Positions 1-12,873 of a stretch of 64,000 nt of DNA are shown here, one piece after another (the stretch's first letter is position 1; every line of letters starts with the position of its first letter). The notes below the pieces were generated by a model. That model made no database searches. It was not told the origin of the DNA and worked only from the letters and a program-made list of their open reading frames with translations. Both the position numbers and the translations under genes were made by a program. Location of the stretch: assembly GCA_020881915.1 (NCBI GenBank), contig JAJFPB010000009.1, forward strand, positions 620,001 to 684,000, written 5' to 3'. The stretch comes from Paramyrothecium sp. XJ0827 (Eukaryota > Ascomycota > Sordariomycetes > Hypocreales > Stachybotryaceae).

Positions 1-190
1 GATGCGCACGCGACTTCAGGATTTACGCAGGGAGTACAAAGAAGCGGAGGAAATCGCCAGGAGCGGCCCGGCACCGGTCGCGGACAGGGCGATGTTTGCT
101 GGCTGTGCGGACTGGGCGATCTACGCCAAAGAGGCAGGAGAAGCATATTACGCGTTGGATGTGCGCAAGCAGACAGACCAGAGTGGTTGA
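1..190 (+). CDS. 3' end of an upstream gene, hypothetical (partial)
   Basis: The frame is open from the left edge and stops with TGA at 188-190, leaving about 62 residues. The composition is protein-like: a charged, helix-prone start rich in Arg, Glu and Lys, then an Ala/Tyr-rich stretch ending in KQTDQSG. I see no recognisable domain. An ATG at position 2 is in frame but need not be the start. It could be the C-terminus of a gene lying mostly outside the window or a chance ORF, so the call is weak. Confidence 0.35.
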   Translation, partial: MRTRLQDLRREYKEAEEIARSGPAPVADRAMFAGCADWAIYAKEAGEAYYALDVRKQTDQSG

Positions 191-791
191 AACGCTTGCG
201 CGGGTTGTCAGAAGTGGAACTTGTGGTGCAAGGATTCTAAGTGTTTGTGGAGGCATCGGTCACGGATTTGTGCGAACCAGGATCACCACGTTGCTACAGC
301 AGGATATGGATATCGCGCATGTAGACAGGAATGAAAGAGCATGTACTATTCTGTACAAGTGTTTCACAATCACTGGGAGAAGACGTGAGGCTGGTAAGTT
401 TGCCAAGATGCAGTTGGCGGGTGTGTTACGGAACTTGTTTGCTTGATGGAGAACACACGAGAATTATGACAGTGACAATGGCTTTCTGAGCCATTATTCA
501 GAGACGAACAATGACGTGGAGTAAGAAGCCAAAGCAAGCAAACGGGAGTCGGCAGTGAGTTGATGCAGCTGCCCGTCTGCCGGCACGTGCCTGTTCCGTC
601 TCCAACACCATCACTTGCACTCGCACACCTCCTCACACTGCAGAGAACTTGCGCTGAAGCCTCAGTTGCCCAATTCGGTCTGATTGATGTGGCATTGCAC
701 GAGCGAAGATAACAGGCAACCAGTTGTCCCTCTCTGTTTCTTGTCCAAGCCAGCAGTCCCGAACGATCTGTGAAACCGACTCGTTGCAGAA
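191..791. other. Intergenic, upstream of dcl-1
   Basis: About 600 bp without a supportable gene. It should hold the 3' flank of the left-edge gene and the 5' leader and promoter of the Dicer gene. I found no convincing TATA box or repeat. Confidence 0.5.
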
Positions 792-3700
792 ATGAATCAG
801 GAGGAGCTCATCTCGTTTGCTGCCGCGCAGGAGCCCTCTGACAATAACCAGGGGAGATTCAACAGCCAATATGTATCGGAACACATCCAGAAGCAACTGT
901 CCGAACTCGCACTCTCGTCTTCCACGCCCAAAGCTCCTTTTAACCCGCCGACCGATGTAGAATCCGAAGCCGCTCAGCCACGAAGCGAGACCGCCCGCGA
1001 CGATGCATCCGACGAGGCAGACGACGGTGGGGAAGATGAAGAGGGAGAGGATTATGCTCGTTTCGAAATCGGACCAGAGCGGCCTCGCAAGATTTCGGAG
1101 AAGAAGCGTCTGGATACCGCTGCGTTTGCGGCTTGGATCAGAGACAGCCAGGCGGAAATTGCATCGACCGCAAAGGAAACAGCATCGGCAACCCGGAAGG
1201 AGTCCTTTCCGCGCTTCGACAGGTCAGCGACTGACGCGAAGATCATCGCTAAACCTCGCGAGTACCAGAATGATCTCTTTGAGCGGGCAAAGGAGAAGAA
1301 CATCATTGTTGTTCTTGATACGGGCAAGTCCTCCCTCGTGGATCTATCAGGCAAATACTGACTCATCTCACAGGCTCGGGGAAAACACTCATCGGTATCA
1401 TGCTGGTGAGGCACATTGTCGACCTGGAGCTGCAGAACCGCGCCCTCGGCAAGCCAAAGAAGGTCGCCTTCTTCGTCGTGGACAAAGGACCCCTCTGCGC
1501 GCAGCAATACACCGCACTCAACCAGAACCTCGAATACCCCATGGCCAAATTCCACGGCACGCTGGCAGGAGTCGCAAAGAATAAGGCGTTCTGGGACGAG
1601 CAGTTTGGGAAGCAGTTGGTCATTGTCTGCACAGCCCAAATACTCTTGGACTGCCTGAACAATGGCTATATCCGCATGAACCAAATTAACCTTCTCATCT
1701 TCGACGAAGCGCACCATACCAAGAAGAACCACCCGTACGCAAGAATCATCAAGCAGCACTACTTGCGGGAAAGAAACGAATGCGACCGACCAAGAATCCT
1801 AGGCATGACGGCATCTCCTGTTGACGCGCAGACGAGGGACATGAAGGTCACCGCGATGGAGCTGGAGAGTCTTCTGTGTAGCAGGATTGCCACTGTCCCG
1901 GATGAAATCCTTGCTGACAATCTTGCCCGGCGCGAACAGATCGAAAGCGTGGAAAAGTACAACGAGGTTGCGCACCCCGAGGACGCCCGCACCAACCTAT
2001 GGAAGACCATTGCCGACCTGGTCTCGAACAATCCCCAGTTCCGCCCCGCTCTTGATTTTGCCCAAGATGCTGGCTCGCAGCTCGGCGCGTGGTGTGCTGA
2101 CCGGTACTGGAAGCTGCAGATGACCGAGTCGGAGATGCCCAAGCTACAAGCGCGGACGAGCCAAGAACTGAGCGCCTTCCTAACAACAGAGGAGGTTGAT
2201 GCCGCCGTGGCCGCCGTTCAGGAGGTTCAACGGCTTGTTCAAGACTTTGACCTCCCGCCACCATCTCTTGACGCATCAAGAGTGTCTCACAAGGTGGAGT
2301 CGTTGTGGTATACGCTGCAACATGCCTTTGACCATGGAACCGAGCGCTGCATCGTGTTTGTTGAAAAGAGATCCACGGCGTTTCTACTAGCTGATCTCTT
2401 CGCGCAGAAGGAGATGTTGATTCATGGTCTGGTTCCTGCATACTTGGTAAGCGAGCTCACATCCCTATTCGTACTCGATCAAGCATGTACTGACCATTAA
2501 GATTGGGTCCCAAAGTACTGCTTTCAATTTCGGCAACATGTCCATCCGGGACCAAGCTATCACCCTCATGAAGTTTCGAAATGGAGATATAACCTGTCTG
2601 TTTGCAACGCCCATCGCCGAAGAGGGCATCGACGTTCCCGCTTGCGACCTCATCATCCGTTTCGACCTCTACAAGTCAGTCATTCAGTATATCCAGTCCA
2701 AGGGCCGCGCCCGCCAGCAGAAGTCGAGGTACATAAGCATGGTGGAAGATGGCAATCTCGAGCACAGGAGACGGCTGCTCCAGGCTACGCGGGAGGCACA
2801 GGCCTTGCGAAAGTTTTGCCAAGAGCTTCCGGCGGACCGCAAGACTGATGAAGGACAGATTGACGCTGTTGCTGCTGCGTACTATGAGCTTTCCGGCCAA
2901 AAGTCCTTCGAGGTTGCGGCCACCGGTGCCCGGCTGACTTTGGCGAACAGCCTAGAAGTCTTGGCCAGGTTCGTCTCATCACTACCAAACCCAGGAAACG
3001 AGCACCTCACCGCAGACTTTGTCATTACCAAAGTTGGCAAGAAGTTTACCGCCGATGTCATTCTACCCGATGCTTCACCCGTGAAACTCATCTCGGGCTT
3101 CATGCAGCAGAGCAAGCTGCTTGCTCGCTCCTCGGCCGCCTTCGAGGCCTGCGTCGAGTTGATCGACAAGAAATACCTCGATGACCACTTTCAATCGACC
3201 TATGTCAAGAAGATCAACAAGATGCGCAATGCGCGACTGGCCATTAGCCCGCACAAGAAGTCCGAGTATGCGATGCGCCTGAAGCCGGACTTGTGGTCTC
3301 AACTGGGGCAAGATATTCCAAGCTGTCTCTACGAAGCCGTCGTTTACTTCTCCAACCCAGAGCTACTCGAGCGTCAGTCGAGACCTTTGATTTTGTTGAC
3401 GAGAAGGCCATTGCCAGATGTGCCCGAAATACCCTTGTTCTTCGACAGTGGTGGCGCGAAAAAGGCTCGATTGATCGCCTCTAGCGGTTCAGTACCATTT
3501 GCTGTTGATGAGGTAGAGGCCTTGGCAGTTTTCACTCTCAAGATTTTCAAGGACGTGTTCAGCAAGGAATACGAAGCTACAGCGAAAGAGATGCCCTATT
3601 TCATGGCACCTGCAACGGCGTCACACGAGGCAACTCTGGCAGGGTCTCCAATGGAGCTGGACTGGCAACTAATTCGAGAAGTGAACAGCAACAATTGTCT

Positions 3701-5683
3701 CGACTGGGAAGGAGCAGCAGATTCTTTCTTTCACGACAAATTCGTAACCGACCCTCACGATGGCGGACGGAAGTTTATCATTCACGGGATTAATACAGAA
3801 CTCAAGCCAACCGACACCGTACCAGAAGGAGTTCCAGAGCCGAGAAATCGGGCTTATCGAGACTCTAACAAGTCAATCAGGGAGTACAGCAACAGCATGT
3901 GGAAAAGAACACGCAAGAACACCGAGTGGCGGGAAGGTCAGCCCGTATTGAATGCCGAGTTGCTGCCTCTGCGCCGCAACCTGCTTGACGAGCTCGCAGC
4001 TGACGACGGGTCCGAGGCCTCGCGAGAATGTTTTCTCGTTCTACAGACCCTAGAAGTATCCCCAGTAAGTGAAGCCTGGATCTGTATGGTGCTTTTACTA
4101 ATTCCTTCTAGCTCCCGGTCGACATCGTAGCTATGGCCATAACAATGCCAGCGATCCTCCACCGCCTCGACTCCGTCTTGATCGCCCTGGAAGCATGCTC
4201 GCTTCTGGAGCTGAAGATAACCCCGAGCCTTGCGTTGGAGGCAATGACGAAAGACAGCGACAACACGGACGAGCACGGCGAAGAACAAATCGACTTCCAG
4301 GCCGGCATGGGCCACAATTATGAGCGTCTAGAATTTCTTGGCGATTCATTCTTGAAAATGGCGACCACGATATCCTTGTTCACCCTAATACCTGACTTTG
4401 ACGAATCTCAGTATCACGACGAGCGCATGCTCATGGTCTGCAACCAGAATCTTTTCAACCACGCAGTAGATCGCAAGCTATACGAGTATATCCGATCTAG
4501 GTCATTCGATCGGCGAACATGGTATCCCAATCTCAAACTCCTCAAGGGAAAGGCGCCAAAACTAGAAGTCCGTCACGCCCTCGGCGACAAGTCTATAGCG
4601 GATGTCTGCGAGGCACTGATTGGGGCTACGTATCTCGACTCACGCGATAGCATGGACATGGCAGTAGCAGCGGTAAGCTGCATGGTCAAGAACAAGAATC
4701 ATACGATGATGTCGTTCGCAGAATACTATGAAAACTTCAAAGTGCCAGATTGGCACACCGAGGGCGCCACTGCAGCTCAGAGCTTGGCCGTGGAACAGAT
4801 TGCCGAAACGATGGGTTACAGGTTTCAGTCTGGCCCGCTGCTGCGGAGCGCTTTCAAGCACCCTTCGTATACATTCGAGTCTATCCCGCACTATCAACGG
4901 CTCGAGTTCCTTGGAGACGCATTGCTGGACATGACTATCGTCGATTACCTTTTCAACCACTTCCCCAAGGCCGATCCACAGTGGCTCACCGAGCACAAAA
5001 TGGCGATGGTCTCGAATCAGTTCTTAGGCTGCCTTTGCGTGAAGCTAAACCTCCACAGGCACTTGCTTCGCAGCACCTCCGGCCTCAACGGTCAGATTGC
5101 TCAGTACATCACCGACCTGCAGCAAGCGGAGGAAGCTGCGCAAGCGGAGGGGAACTCTTCAGGGAACGTCCCGCGGAGGGACTTTTGGGTGAACGCACCG
5201 CAGCCGCCCAAGGCCTTGTCTGACATGGTGGAGGCTCTCGTGGGCGCCATGTTCGTCGACTCAAAGTACGATTACGGCGTGGTGCAGACGTTCTTTGACA
5301 AGTTTGTTCTGCCGTACTTTGCCGACATGGAGCTCTACGACACCTTTGCGAACAAGCACCCCGTGACAGAGCTGGCGCGAGTGCTAACCGAGGCGGGCTG
5401 CTCGCGCTGGCGGCTCTGCGCAACGAACGTGCCCTGCCCGGTTGAGGACGGGATCGCGGCGGTCACGGACAACGACGTGGTGTGCGCGCTCCTGGTGCAC
5501 GGGCAGGTCGTGGCGCACACGGTGGCCAAGAGCGGGCGGTACGGCAAGGTCCGCCTGGCGAAGCAGGCGCTGGCCAAGGTCAAGGAATGGAGCGCGGAGC
5601 AGTACAGGCTGGAGACGGGGTGTGATTGCCGGGGGGTTGCGACGGACAAGGTCCGGTTGGAGGATCATGGGACGGCAATCTGA
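792..5683 (+). CDS. dcl-1: Dicer-like endoribonuclease, DCL-1 type
   Basis: Large RNase III that cuts long dsRNA into small interfering RNAs for fungal RNA silencing. Four exons: 792-1323, 1374-2446, 2502-4064 and 4112-5683, joining in one frame to 1,579 residues. An acidic N-terminal stretch and the PRKISEKKR motif precede the helicase, as in fungal DCL-1 rather than DCL-2. Walker A DTGSGKT lies near residues 176-182 and DEAH near 288-291. The second helicase lobe, with AEEGIDVP and QSKGRARQ, follows, then the dimerisation and PAZ-like regions. Two RNase III domains each keep RLEFLGD (near 1128 and 1319) and their second acidic signatures (ADVCEALIGATYLD; SDMVEALVGAMFVD). A dsRNA-binding region ends the protein. 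Length matches the DCL-1 family and catalytic residues are intact. The first intron is GC-AG. Confidence 0.95.
1324..1373 (+). other. dcl-1: GC-AG intron inside the dcl-1 Walker A codon run
   Basis: The donor is GCAAGT and the acceptor ATCTCACAG, 50 bp in all. Removing it joins GATACGG to GCTCGGGGAAAACA and recreates DTGSGKT, the obligatory helicase P-loop. No GT donor nearby restores this motif. Reading through gives a stop within the intron (TGA at 1359-1361). Confidence 0.9.
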
Positions 5684-6354
5684 TGAGGTGGTGGTGCTGC
5701 AGGCGGGAGGGCTGGAGGAAGAGCTTGTAGTCCAGAGGGTCTGCTACCGTTGGGTGCTACCACTCTCGGCAATGGAGACTTCTTCAACTCGTATAGTATC
5801 TGGAGATGTGAGGATTCAATTAGAGTAGACGCCGATAGAAGCAGATCCAGCAGATACGTGAGAGGGCTGTCACTCCCAAGTATGACAATGACTTCATATT
5901 AATGCGCGAAGCAACTTTTGGAGGTCTGCAAGACAATGACAAGCTTTCCCTGTCGTCCAACTAGATGCGCTGGGGGAAACTAGATGTCAAGCTCGACGTC
6001 TCCCGTCACTCTCAAGTCTGTCTGGGCCGACCTAATGACGAATTGGGGCGAGAAGATGGTTCAAGACATTTGACGCCTTGCACTACTCCAGATTTTGTAT
6101 GAAGTTCAAGGATGTGGGCTTAGATGTACGGACTCACGTATTGCAAGCGGAACAGAAACACACGTGTAAGAATTATCCAATTACTACTAAGTGAGAGTTT
6201 ATCCACAGTCCATCCTTCCCAGGGTAAATCGCCTTGTTGAACTCCTCGCTATCCAATTCCCTGGCCGGGTCAATCCATTCCAATTCGAACAAAACACCAG
6301 ACAAACACGCCGTTGAAGATGCTAGTAGCAGCAACTTGTCCAAGAAGCTCAGTC
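5684..6354. other. Intergenic between convergent genes
   Basis: 670 bp between the dcl-1 stop and the stop of the minus-strand disordered protein. It should hold both 3' UTRs. I see no coding or repeat structure. Confidence 0.5.
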
Positions 6355-8860
6355 TCAGTGCGAACTGTTACCGTGCCGCGAGCCGCCTTCCAGAGTAGTA
6401 GCGCTGCTACGGCTCAACGACCGCTGTTGTCGCTTCACCTCCTTGCGCAGCTTCATTGCAGCGCCGACATCCTCCCACTCACCTCCTACTTTTATCCTAT
6501 CCTGGTCTCCTACTCCCCGATCGTAGCCACGACTTGATCCAATCGCGTTACCTACCAGCCGAGGAAAGATCCCACCCATAGCTGACAGCCTCATGTGCTT
6601 AATTGCCATTGCTTTCTCCTCTCCCACGTCTGACACAAACTCAGCATCATTTATGGACGATTCGTCCATGGATGCTGCTGTTTCGGTTTCACTTTCAGAA
6701 CTTAGAAATGGTAACCTGTTCGGTTTGTTTGCATCCGGTGATCGAAGGGTAGTGCCAATGTACCAGTCCTGAAAGGTAGGAATCGTCAAATGGCCCTCCC
6801 AGTCCGGCTCGTCGAGATCATAACCATCCAACATGTCAGAAAGGCCGGGTAGATCGTTGCCACGACCACCATAGCCATTTGTCCTGAACAAAAGAGCTTC
6901 ATCGTCTAATCTCTTCGTCTCGTTATCGACAAATGAATCCGCATCCGAGCTGTCCGTCGCGAGATAGTCATAGGTCGGCAATGAAGACACTGGAAGGCTT
7001 TGTCGTTTTAACCCCGCACCCAATTTCCCACTGCTTTGAGATGCTGGCTTGGAACTGTTTTCAGCCGAATCTTCCATCGCAGTGTAGTACGCAGAACTTG
7101 GCGGCCTAAATCCACTTTTCATGCTGGGACTGGTGTCGCTAGCGCTCGCAGATTTTCCGGAATAAAGCTCCACTGATGTTGCAGCGGTACGTAGGCTTTC
7201 AGGTCGCGTATAGGGAGGATTGCTGAAATGCTCGTTTGACATAACTGTTGTCAGTGTTGTAGACGAAGACTGCGCTGCTAATGATGAGCGTCGCCTCGGG
7301 ACGTGTTCAGAGATATCGTAGAGATGTGGCCGGCTGGGCAGATTCATACCACCGAGTGATTGGGTACGAGCTCGCGGTCTCTCAAACTCTGCGGGCACTG
7401 CGTTGTGTATATCCTTGATGTGGTTTCGGTGGAACCCGGTAGTCTTTCCACGGCTTGTCGGTCGACTGGTTGGCAGACTTGCAGATGGAATGTAAGGCCC
7501 GTCATCATCGGTGCTACTATCCCAGAGGTGGCTTTCTTTATTGAGCATGGAAAACGGCTTGGTCATCCTCGCGTCAACCGAGGAGGATCGTCTTTGAGCT
7601 TGAGCGTTCTCTTGACGCATACTCTTTGCGGGCATTTTATGCAGCGAGTCTCGACTGCTTGCAGCATGGTGTTTATATCGTGGGATAGCCGGCGGCGAGG
7701 CTCCGCCATCGTATACGGTGTTCGAAACGGTCTGGTTCAGGCTCAAGGGTCGCGGTCGGGGGCGACTTTTCAAGATTGTGGACGGAAGCGTCGACGCAGA
7801 CGTACGGCGGGAAGCCGGCCGATCATGGATCAAGTCAGCTGTCTTTAACCTCCTATGAGAAGGCCGTTTCTCAATCGCGACAAGACTCAATTGGCTTCCA
7901 TTTGGCGCCGAACGGATAGCCCTTGCCTTTGACGAGGCTCTGGTCGAGGTCCCGGTCGAGGCGTTTGTGGGGCTGGCGAGGCCTGATCTTCTTCCAATCT
8001 TCTGACTCTTCCGACGCCGAACCGCATGCTTCTTCTTTGCCTGGTCCCCGGTTGCGATGACTGGTGCCGGAGCACCTTGGTCCATCGCTTCGTCGTCATC
8101 TTCGGACAATGCTGACGACATGTGTGTAATTCGATTCCTCCGCTGCAGGGTGGGCGTCATCGGCGCCACCGATGACGCCCGTGTAGTTGCACCTGACATT
8201 GATCCTAACACCCGGGGAGTCGTGGCTGTTGAGGGCAGAACGCTGGTTCCCATGTTTCTTTCGGCAACATCCTCGCCATAGTCTCGAACGCCGGCGGCAA
8301 GGACGCGGGCTCTGAAGTTGCTCGGTCTGAGGTCACTCTGGGCGTCGAGAATATCAACATATCCCGACTTGCGCCCCCCAAGCGCTGCGATTGACGGGAC
8401 TGGAGGTACAGGGTCGACATCACCCTGGATGGCGGGCTTACGGAGAGGATGGTTCAGGAGATAGGGAGGCCCGTTTCCATTCGTGTATCGAGAATTGCGG
8501 CCCGCGGATTTCGGCCTCGGTAGATCAGTGTCGCTTGCCAGCTTGGCGGTGGGGGGACGAGCATCACTAGTCGCCCTGGACCGTCGAAATCCTGGTGGTG
8601 GTGTCCATTGCTCAGGGGCGTGAAATGACAACTGTGAGCTGCTGGCCTGGTTGGTCGCGTTTTGCAGGATGTCGCTTGATTGATTGCCGACCAGAGGGTA
8701 ACTTCCTATCCAAGACGTCAACCGAGTCCTTGACATCAACATCTGTCAACCTACCTCGAACAGGGGGGTGGGCAGCAGTAGTTAAGTGATATGCCTGAGA
8801 TTTGATGGATTTGTTATGGTCGTGGGAAGAATTGCGACTTAGGAAGCTGAGAAAACCCAT
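6355..8860 (-). CDS. Large intrinsically disordered fungal protein, function unknown
   Basis: Two exons, 8860-8755 and 8705-6355, joined by a 49-bp intron (8754-8706, GTAGGT...GATAG), give 818 residues. An ATG inside the intron opens a longer-looking second exon, but splicing gives a better start, MGFLSFLSRNSS. The protein is rich in Ser, Arg, Pro and Thr, with many RRxS- and SRPxS-like phosphorylation-prone motifs, and has no signal peptide or membrane segment. The C-terminal part (after about residue 620) is more ordered and acidic, with tracts such as GLSDMLDGYDLDEPDWEG, and is the likeliest conserved portion. I do not recognise a named domain. The N-terminal Gly2 could be lipid-modified, but the match to the myristoylation consensus is imperfect. 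Confidence 0.8.
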
Positions 8861-11800
8861 GATGATGGCCTAGCCAACCCGGCCATGGAAGGACTTCTTG
8901 TTGCTCTGTTACTCGCGAGTTTGATTACAACTGTTGGAAGATGAAAAGATGAAGGTGCAAGAGGTGCTGAGAGAAAAGGAAGTAATATGCGGACGAGTCG
9001 GCCAAAGCGTGCAAAAATGCCGAAGCCGAAAGGAGAACTAAGAAGAGAACGAATGGGAGGGTAGGAGAGAGATGATGATCAGAATGGCGTTTGCGTTGGG
9101 GCTCAGGAGCCGGACCAGGTAGTTATTAGATTGAACGGACGCTAACGTGGACTGATTTGTCGGCGGGGGCCTCTTGGTTTGCCTACCCCCAGGGCGGAAC
9201 TGGATGGATCTCGGTGTTTAACAGCACCAGCCTGCCTGTTGTCCGCGGTCCACACCCCCTCTGGAAAGCGTTTTGTGAAACAAACGGGCTAGGGTGCTAT
9301 AGTGCCATTACGGGTAGATGGATGCCCTTGTCAGGGCTCAGGATCATGATTGGGACAGGTGGCTCGGACTTGGCACTGACGGCGTGCGATTGGGCTCACC
9401 AGAATTCGAGGTGGATGTGGGGGAAACACCAGATTGTTGGACAAAGGCCAATGGACAGGGCAGCCACTAGTCAGTCAGCATGCTGGACGACAGTGCACTC
9501 TCACACTGGATGGACGTGACACAAACAAAACCGTCGTAAGCTGGTCTGACCTCAGTGGCGGTATACAGAGTGTAGCAGTGCCGCGTGAGAGGTCAAGAAG
9601 ATTTCGACTCCATGATGCATTGCAGATGCGTGTCTTGAAGGACAGGGGCAGGGGCAGGGGAGAGGGACAGGGGCATCGATCCGACATGCAGGAAAAGTGA
9701 AAAAATTGAGCGTCTAAGCCGGCCTTTCTGGTTTGCGACGACAAACGCCGGTTCGGGAGGATGCGCCGACTGCCCTCGGGGGTCCATACTATTGGCTAGT
9801 TGGCAAGCGACAGTGGTCCAGTGGCGATTGACCAGGCCTATTAGCAGATCTTTGCGCCAGATGGCCCAGAGTGATCGTCGGCTACGAAGGTGACTTGCAT
9901 AAGCCGTGTAAGTGGGGGATGTTTGTTGGAGGGGGGGCGGTGCGTCCTTGGAGTCAAACTTCACCGAAGAACCAAGATCGTCATGATGAAAGAGGCGAGT
10001 TTTCGGTCGACGGGCGTGATGCTCGAAGGTTGCAGCAGTCGCCTCGCCCTACACACTAGCCCTGCCCAAACGCCACCAGGGCGATGACCGGTAGCGCGAT
10101 GATGGTGCGGCTTGCTGTGGTGGGCTGCATCTCAACCTGCCAAGAGCCGCGCCCAAAATCCGTAGCACCGGTTGTGCCCTGACTGCCCGTCCCCACCTGC
10201 AGGGGCGGGTAGATGCATGTTTGCCAGCAAGTCGAGGTGACCGCGGTTGCGTCGTTGGGGCGTAAATCGTCTCGGAGACGGACAACTCGGCAAGTCGCAA
10301 CCCCCGATGGATGAAGGAATGGAATGGTGGTCGCAAACAATGAGCGCAATTCATGGAAGGATCTGTCAGGTGAGGCGCCTTTGCGTACGATAACGGACGG
10401 TTGGTCATCTTGCCAGGGACTTTGAGTAGGGTAGATTGCGAGTCAGGTCCCCGACGATCCAGGGTCGGGGTCCAACGGAAGCCTCGTCCAGCAAACGCGT
10501 GCAGCAGGGTCTTGCAATTTGGGTTTACCGTCCACGTAGAGCGCACCACCGCACGGTTTGAGTTTGCTACGGGCAGCCGCCCGGTGCAGATCCAGGCAAC
10601 CGCTTCGCACCATACGTAGGTGTTTGTTAACCAGAACATCTGTGTGCCTGTGGATGCAGGGATGAATGGCATCGAGGGGCCGATGGGGGAGGCTAGTGCG
10701 ACAAGACCGGCCAGCGAGGTAGGTTCGGCCGCATTCAGTTTTCACGGGAGCCTTTCTTTTGTTCTTTTTGGAGGGACGTGCGAAGGGACGTGCGATCGGT
10801 GAGCCGAGAGAGTCGACAAGGGAGCCGCTGGGCGCTGGGCCCATGTGAGAGCGCCTACGCTCGGACAGTGCATGACTCTCCACGAGTTCACATATTCCGG
10901 GTTAGCACGAACTGGTCGTATGCCCAGTTGGGAAGAAAACGAGCGTTGTGCTTCTTGCGAATCCTAGAACGGATGCTGGTTTCTTGTCGGTGCGCATGCG
11001 TCCCCGCTGAGGTGGCTCCCGTCGGGTATCCGGTCCACGGCGGGATCTGGAGGATCATCCATGCAGGACGAGCCCAGAATAGCAGCGATCCTGGAGGACT
11101 GGAGGATATCAATGCAGTGGAGGAGCAGGCGGCGGAATGCTTTGAAAAGACGAGAGTGCAACCCAACAAGGTGCCATTTTAGATTGTGAGTGCAATCTGA
11201 TTACCTGCCTTGGTTGCGATTGTCGGCAGGTGCATTGGGCTGTCACAGCTACCCTGCACTTCACCCCCAAACCCTGCACCCAGTGTCGGATGGATTAGTA
11301 GCTATAATACCTTCATTTGTCCACCGAACGACATGCGGAATGGCATATGTAGTCCCAGTTGGAAATCAGGACAATTGATTCAGCACACACAGAGGCTGGG
11401 ATAATGTATGATGGCAATCACCATCGTGAACAGAGACCTCAACAGGATGTTTGTGAGTGAAGAGGCGAGGTGGTGTTGTGAGAACAACCAGCATGAATCC
11501 ACCCACACAAGCGACTATCATCCTGATGGCACCGAGATATACTCTGATGTAATGATGGCTAACAATCTGGCATCTCTTCAACACTGTAGTTCACTTTTTT
11601 CCTTCGTCATAAACTCTGTCGGATCACCACACTGGGGGCCGGGCAGGGGTCCCTACGTTACGCTAAGTTGCCAATTAAAGCCATGTTCCATACCCCACTA
11701 TAATGTACCGTCGACCAGCTTCCAGAACCCCGCAGGCGCCACCAAGGAAAGCTGTTTTCTCCGCTGTCGTCATTTGTTGATTTGGCAGCTCGCCAGCAAC

Positions 11801-11881
11801 TCCCGACACAGCGCTCAACCTTTCACTTCCTCCCAAACCACCTTCGCGAAGCAAAACCATCGATACACGCCGGCCGCCAAA
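8861..11881. other. 3-kb gene-free interval
   Basis: Separates two divergently transcribed genes. Many short ORFs occur on both strands but none has a recognisable domain, sensible codon pattern or splice structure. It contains one guanine-run cluster near 9645-9673. A long leader of the UCH gene or an unrecognised non-coding RNA could lie here, but I cannot support either. Confidence 0.5.
9645..9673 (+). other. Potential G-quadruplex motif
   Basis: Five guanine runs of 4, 4, 4, 3 and 4 bases are separated by loops of 2-3 bases (CA, CA, AGA, ACA). This fits the four-run, short-loop rule for an intramolecular quadruplex on the plus strand. Function unknown. Confidence 0.5.
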
Positions 11882-12686
11882 ATGTCCCTCACCACGAACC
11901 CCGATCCCGACCAGGCCTCGGTTGCCTTCATCCCCCTTGAGGCGAACCCGCAGCTCATGACGGACCTCATCCACAAGCTCGGCGTCTCGCAGGCCCTCCA
12001 GATGCACGACGTCTTCTCGCTGACCGAGCCCGAGCTGCTCTCCTTCATCCCCCGTCCCGCCCTCGCCCTGCTGCTGGTCTTCCCCGTCAGCGCTGTCTAC
12101 GAGAGCCACCGCATGGCCGAGGACAGCATCACCGAGGACTACAAGCGCAAGGGCAGCTCGGAGCCAGTGCTGTGGTGGCGTCAGACTATCCGCAATGCCT
12201 GCGGTCTGATGGGTTTGTTGCACGCGGTGTCCAATGGACCGGCGAAGGATTTTATTGGTATGGATTGTTTACCTCTATCACGGATCACGAACGATGACTC
12301 TGACGCCCCACACAGAAGAAGGATCGACGCTTGACGACCTGATCAAGAAGTCCATCGACCTCGACCCCGAACAGCGCTCCCGCCTTCTCGAAAAGACCCC
12401 TGCGCTCGCCGAAGCACACAAGGAGGCCGCGTCAGCCGGCGAAACGGCAGCGCCCGACGCGCAGGACGACGTCGACCTGCACTACGTCTGCTTTACCAAG
12501 GGCAGCGATGGCGGGCTATGGGAGCTCGACGGGCGCCGCAAAGGTCCCATCAAGCTGGGCGACCTTGAAAAGGACGAGGATGTTCTGAGTGGCAAGGCCT
12601 TGAGCCTGGGACCTCTGAAGTTTCTGGAGCGGGAGGGCGGAGATTTGAGGTTCAGCGCTGTTGCGCTGGCCAGTAGCCTGGATTAG
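11882..12686 (+). CDS. Ubiquitin C-terminal hydrolase, UCH (peptidase C12) family
   Basis: Cysteine deubiquitinase that removes small adducts or peptides from the ubiquitin C-terminus, equivalent to yeast YUH1 and animal UCHL1/UCHL3; expected in cytosol and nucleus. Exons 11882-12257 and 12316-12686, with a 58-bp intron (GTATGG...CACAG), encode 248 residues, the usual size of the minimal UCH fold. The catalytic set is complete: Gln101 and Cys107 in QTIRNACG, His181 in DLHYVC and Asp197 in WELDGR. The active-site crossover loop region lies around residues 130-175 and is Ala/Glu-rich. The chosen ATG has a good context (GCCAAAATG) and starts a typical FIPLEANP beginning. Confidence 0.95.
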
Positions 12687-12873
12687 ACATGCCTAAGAAC
12701 GAGATACCCTACGGATTTACTTGGCATATAGAGCACTATGTCACGAGAAGAATGCAGCCGACGACGGAGATGCTATAGCTCTTTGTTCAAAACACAAATT
12801 ACGTACCCAAACTCTGTCTACTGGTATCTAATCCATCATGACGGTCGTTACAATACAGTTGATAGGCACGCAC

